Positions 5,197 through 6,984 of a DNA stretch of 6,984 nt are shown here, in pieces. The translations under genes were made by a program, and so were the position numbers. Under the pieces are notes generated by a model, which saw only the letters and a list, made by a program, of their open reading frames with translations, searched no databases and was not told the origin of the DNA. Origin of the DNA: SAR202 cluster bacterium (GTDB lineage: Bacteria; Chloroflexota; Dehalococcoidia; SAR202; CAJWER01); the NCBI GenBank assembly GCA_030740335.1, contig JASLXL010000031.1, positions 1 through 6,984 on the forward strand. Direction: 5' to 3'. Each line of letters opens with the position of its first letter. The first letter of the stretch is position 1.

Positions 5197-6603
5197 ATGG
5201 CCAGCCGAAACGGTATCGATCTGATGGCCCATTTGATGCGCCGCGCCGGGTTCGGTGCGAGCCGATCCGAGCTCGAACAGCTTTCGGCAACCCCTCATGA
5301 GACTGTAGTCGACCAGCTTCTGCGCCCAGAGGAGCAGCCCGAACTCGATAAGTTCGAGTTTTATCGCTACCACCCACAGGCGGAAAGCTCCTGGACGTAC
5401 CTGCACGTCCAGATGGACTGGCTCCACACGATGCGAAATGGGAGCAGGCCACTGCAGGAAAAGATGGCCCTTTTCTGGCACCACGTATTTGCTACGGCGG
5501 CTTCCAAGGTAGGCCACAGCTACGTGCTGGCGGCACAGGTCAGGCTCTTCCAGCGACAGGGCATGGGCAACTACAAAGATCTGCTCCTCGAGCTAGCCAG
5601 GGATCCGGCCATGATCTTCTGGCTCGACAACCAGGAGAATCACAAGCGCGCTCCAAACGAAAATTGGGGACGTGAACTCCTGGAGCTATTCTCAATTGGG
5701 GTCGGCAACTACACGGAAAAGGACGTCTTTGAGGTGTCGCGGGCCTTTACCGGATGGTCGTTCCGCAGCAACGAGTCCTCCTGGCGTTGGGGTCAATTTG
5801 GCTGGAGCTTCGACTATCGGCCAGAGGACCACGATATTGGTGAGAAGACCTTCCTTGGTCACACAGGTCGGTTCAACGGCGAGGATATTATCGACATCAT
5901 CGTGCAACAGCCCGCGTGCGCAAGGTTCATTGCCCGCCATTTGTACAGCTTCTTCGTGGCTGACGAGCCGCCGGTGCCTCGCTGGTCTATTGAAGCGCCT
6001 CGCGATCCAGAAGCGGTAGGCATGTTGGCAGAAAAGCTAATCGAGGCGAACTACGAGATGAAGCCAGTGCTCCATGCGCTATTCAACTCCGACTTCTTCA
6101 AGGAGGCGACGTTCCAAAAGATCAAAAACCCGGTCGAAGTAGTCGTAGGAACCCTGAAACTTACCGGTGACCTGGATGGCCCGGATCTCGGCTGGAAGAC
6201 GATACCTCTAGAGTGCACCTATATGGGCCAGGACCTGCTCAATCCCCCCAGTGTCGAGGGTTGGCACACCGGTCGCGAGTGGATAAACAGCGGCGCGCTC
6301 GTACGGAGGGTCAACTTCGTGGCGGACTATGTGCGCGATACGAGCCATCCCGGGATCCAGGACATCGTGCGCCGCATAACATCTCATGGCCAGGCGATTA
6401 CGGTGGAGGCCCTGGTGGACCGATGTCTCGATCTCATGGGCCCGGTCGAGGCCTCCGAGGAGACCCGGGCCAGCCTGATTACGAAGGCCGGCGGGGACGC
6501 CGAGGTTTCGTGGGAGAGTGACGAGCAGTACATAGATGTATCCCGAAAAATCGGTGAAATGCTGGCGTTGATCGCGGGGACGCGGGAATACCAGTTCGCG
6601 TAG
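5197..6603 (+). CDS. DUF1800 domain-containing protein
   Basis: A 468-residue protein covering the full DUF1800 family. Signature blocks in order: N-terminal 'HLMRRAGFGAS' (12-22), 'LQEKMALFWHHVFAT' (86-100), 'APNENWGRELLELFSIGVGN' (152-171) followed by 'YTEKDVFEVSRAFTGW' (172-187), 'HDIGEKTFLGHTGRFNGEDI' (212-231), 'PACARFIARHLYSFFV' (239-254), and 'LLNPPSVEGWHTGREWINS' (347-365). The biochemical role of the family is unknown; it is very often encoded directly before a DUF1501 protein, as here, 21 bases apart. There is no signal peptide, Tat motif or membrane helix, so it is predicted cytoplasmic unless exported by an unusual route. Many family members I recall from other phyla do carry export signals. 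The start is set by a near-perfect ribosome binding site. Composition matches the neighbouring GC-rich genes. Confidence 0.93.
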   Translation: MASRNGIDLMAHLMRRAGFGASRSELEQLSATPHETVVDQLLRPEEQPELDKFEFYRYHPQAESSWTYLHVQMDWLHTMRNGSRPLQEKMALFWHHVFATAASKVGHSYVLAAQVRLFQRQGMGNYKDLLLELARDPAMIFWLDNQENHKRAPNENWGRELLELFSIGVGNYTEKDVFEVSRAFTGWSFRSNESSWRWGQFGWSFDYRPEDHDIGEKTFLGHTGRFNGEDIIDIIVQQPACARFIARHLYSFFVADEPPVPRWSIEAPRDPEAVGMLAEKLIEANYEMKPVLHALFNSDFFKEATFQKIKNPVEVVVGTLKLTGDLDGPDLGWKTIPLECTYMGQDLLNPPSVEGWHTGREWINSGALVRRVNFVADYVRDTSHPGIQDIVRRITSHGQAITVEALVDRCLDLMGPVEASEETRASLITKAGGDAEVSWESDEQYIDVSRKIGEMLALIAGTREYQFA

Positions 6604-6624
6604 CGTCAGTTAAGGAGCAGTCCT

Positions 6625-6984
6625 ATGGGTACGACCGATAAAGACCCGGTGGTGGTCGTAGTTGAGCTCGGTGGCGGCAATGATTACCTGAACACCGTCA
6701 TCCCATACACCGACCCCAACTACTATGACAATCGCAAGGCCCTCCGTGTTGAGGAGGATGAGGTTCTGAAGCTAGATAGCGAGTTGGGTCTCAACCCCAA
6801 CATGGGCCCGATGAAGGACCTCTATGAAGCAGGTGACCTTGCCATCATTCACGGCGTTGGCTACGAAAATGCGTCTCGCTCACATTTCCGTTCCATGGAC
6901 ATTTGGCACACTTGCGAACCTGTTTCCGTGGCCGACGACGGCTGGATCGGGCGGGCCGAGCGCGAGATCGACCCCAAGGGCGAA
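6625..6984 (+). CDS. DUF1501 domain-containing protein (N-terminal part, cut by right edge)
   Basis: The first 120 residues of a family usually around 400 long; the frame is open to the window end. DUF1501 proteins are related to the alkaline phosphatase/sulfatase superfamily, but no activity is established. Visible blocks: 'VVVVVELGGGNDYLNTVIPY' (9-28), where the GGGND stretch corresponds to the usual GGaDG near the N-terminus, then 'DPNYYDNRKAL' (30-40), 'LGLNPNMGPMKDLYEAGDLA' (54-73), and 'SRSHFRSMDIWHTCEP' (84-99). The conserved domain begins within ten residues of the ATG, so the twin-arginine signal common in this family is absent. AAGGAG (6612-6617) lies seven bases before the ATG and only 21 bases separate it from the DUF1800 stop, indicating one operon and probably a two-protein unit. 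Confidence 0.92.
   Translation, partial: MGTTDKDPVVVVVELGGGNDYLNTVIPYTDPNYYDNRKALRVEEDEVLKLDSELGLNPNMGPMKDLYEAGDLAIIHGVGYENASRSHFRSMDIWHTCEPVSVADDGWIGRAEREIDPKGE

Noticed and set aside
4621..5517. Minus-strand open frame of 298 codons
   Set aside because: It runs antisense through the dehydrogenase and DUF1800 genes and shows no domain or membrane pattern of its own.

Overview
The window looks like a piece of an uncultured, fairly GC-rich bacterium. Lines I hand-counted in two of the longer genes are about 58% G+C. The best pointer to the organism is the DUF1800 plus DUF1501 pair at the right end: a DUF1501 protein with no secretion signal, carrying a 'SRSHFRSMDIWHTCEP' stretch, sits directly after a DUF1800 protein. 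From memory this arrangement is typical of Chloroflexota of the SAR202/Dehalococcoidia type. That assignment is an inference; Planctomycetota-like lineages also carry such pairs.

Layout. (1) Positions 1-585, minus strand: the N-terminal 195 residues of a PLP-dependent cysteine synthase-family enzyme, running off the left edge. This segment is AT-rich (233 G+C in the first 600 bases by hand count, about 39%) and stands out sharply from the rest. (2) Positions 586-984: no gene recognised; composition changes from low to high GC here. (3) Positions 985-2104, minus strand: two overlapping membrane-protein genes, a short exosortase/archaeosortase-family transpeptidase with its Cys/Arg/His residues in place, and a four-helix partner resembling the exosortase H-associated membrane protein. 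A good sigma70-type promoter lies just upstream. (4) Positions 2348-4890, plus strand and divergent from the exosortase: a DegT/DnrJ/EryC1/StrS sugar aminotransferase, then a Gfo/Idh/MocA NAD(P)-dependent dehydrogenase after a 167-base gap holding a small hairpin. (5) Positions 4866-5158: coding-like sequence split between two frames, probably a small broken gene. (6) Positions 5197-6984: the DUF1800 gene and the start of the DUF1501 gene, 21 bases apart, both with strong Shine-Dalgarno sites.

How they may work together. A dehydrogenase that makes a keto-sugar or keto-cyclitol, next to an aminotransferase that aminates such a ketone, is the classic pairing for amino-sugar or aminocyclitol synthesis. 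The exosortase pair would process and anchor proteins carrying a C-terminal sorting signal at the membrane. DUF1800/DUF1501 are a conserved pair of unknown function. No glycosyltransferase, nucleotidyltransferase or recognisable exosortase substrate is present, so linking these units into one surface-polymer system is a hypothesis. The clearest oddities are the composition break at the left, the frame-split remnant between the dehydrogenase and DUF1800, and the substituted catalytic Asp in the dehydrogenase.
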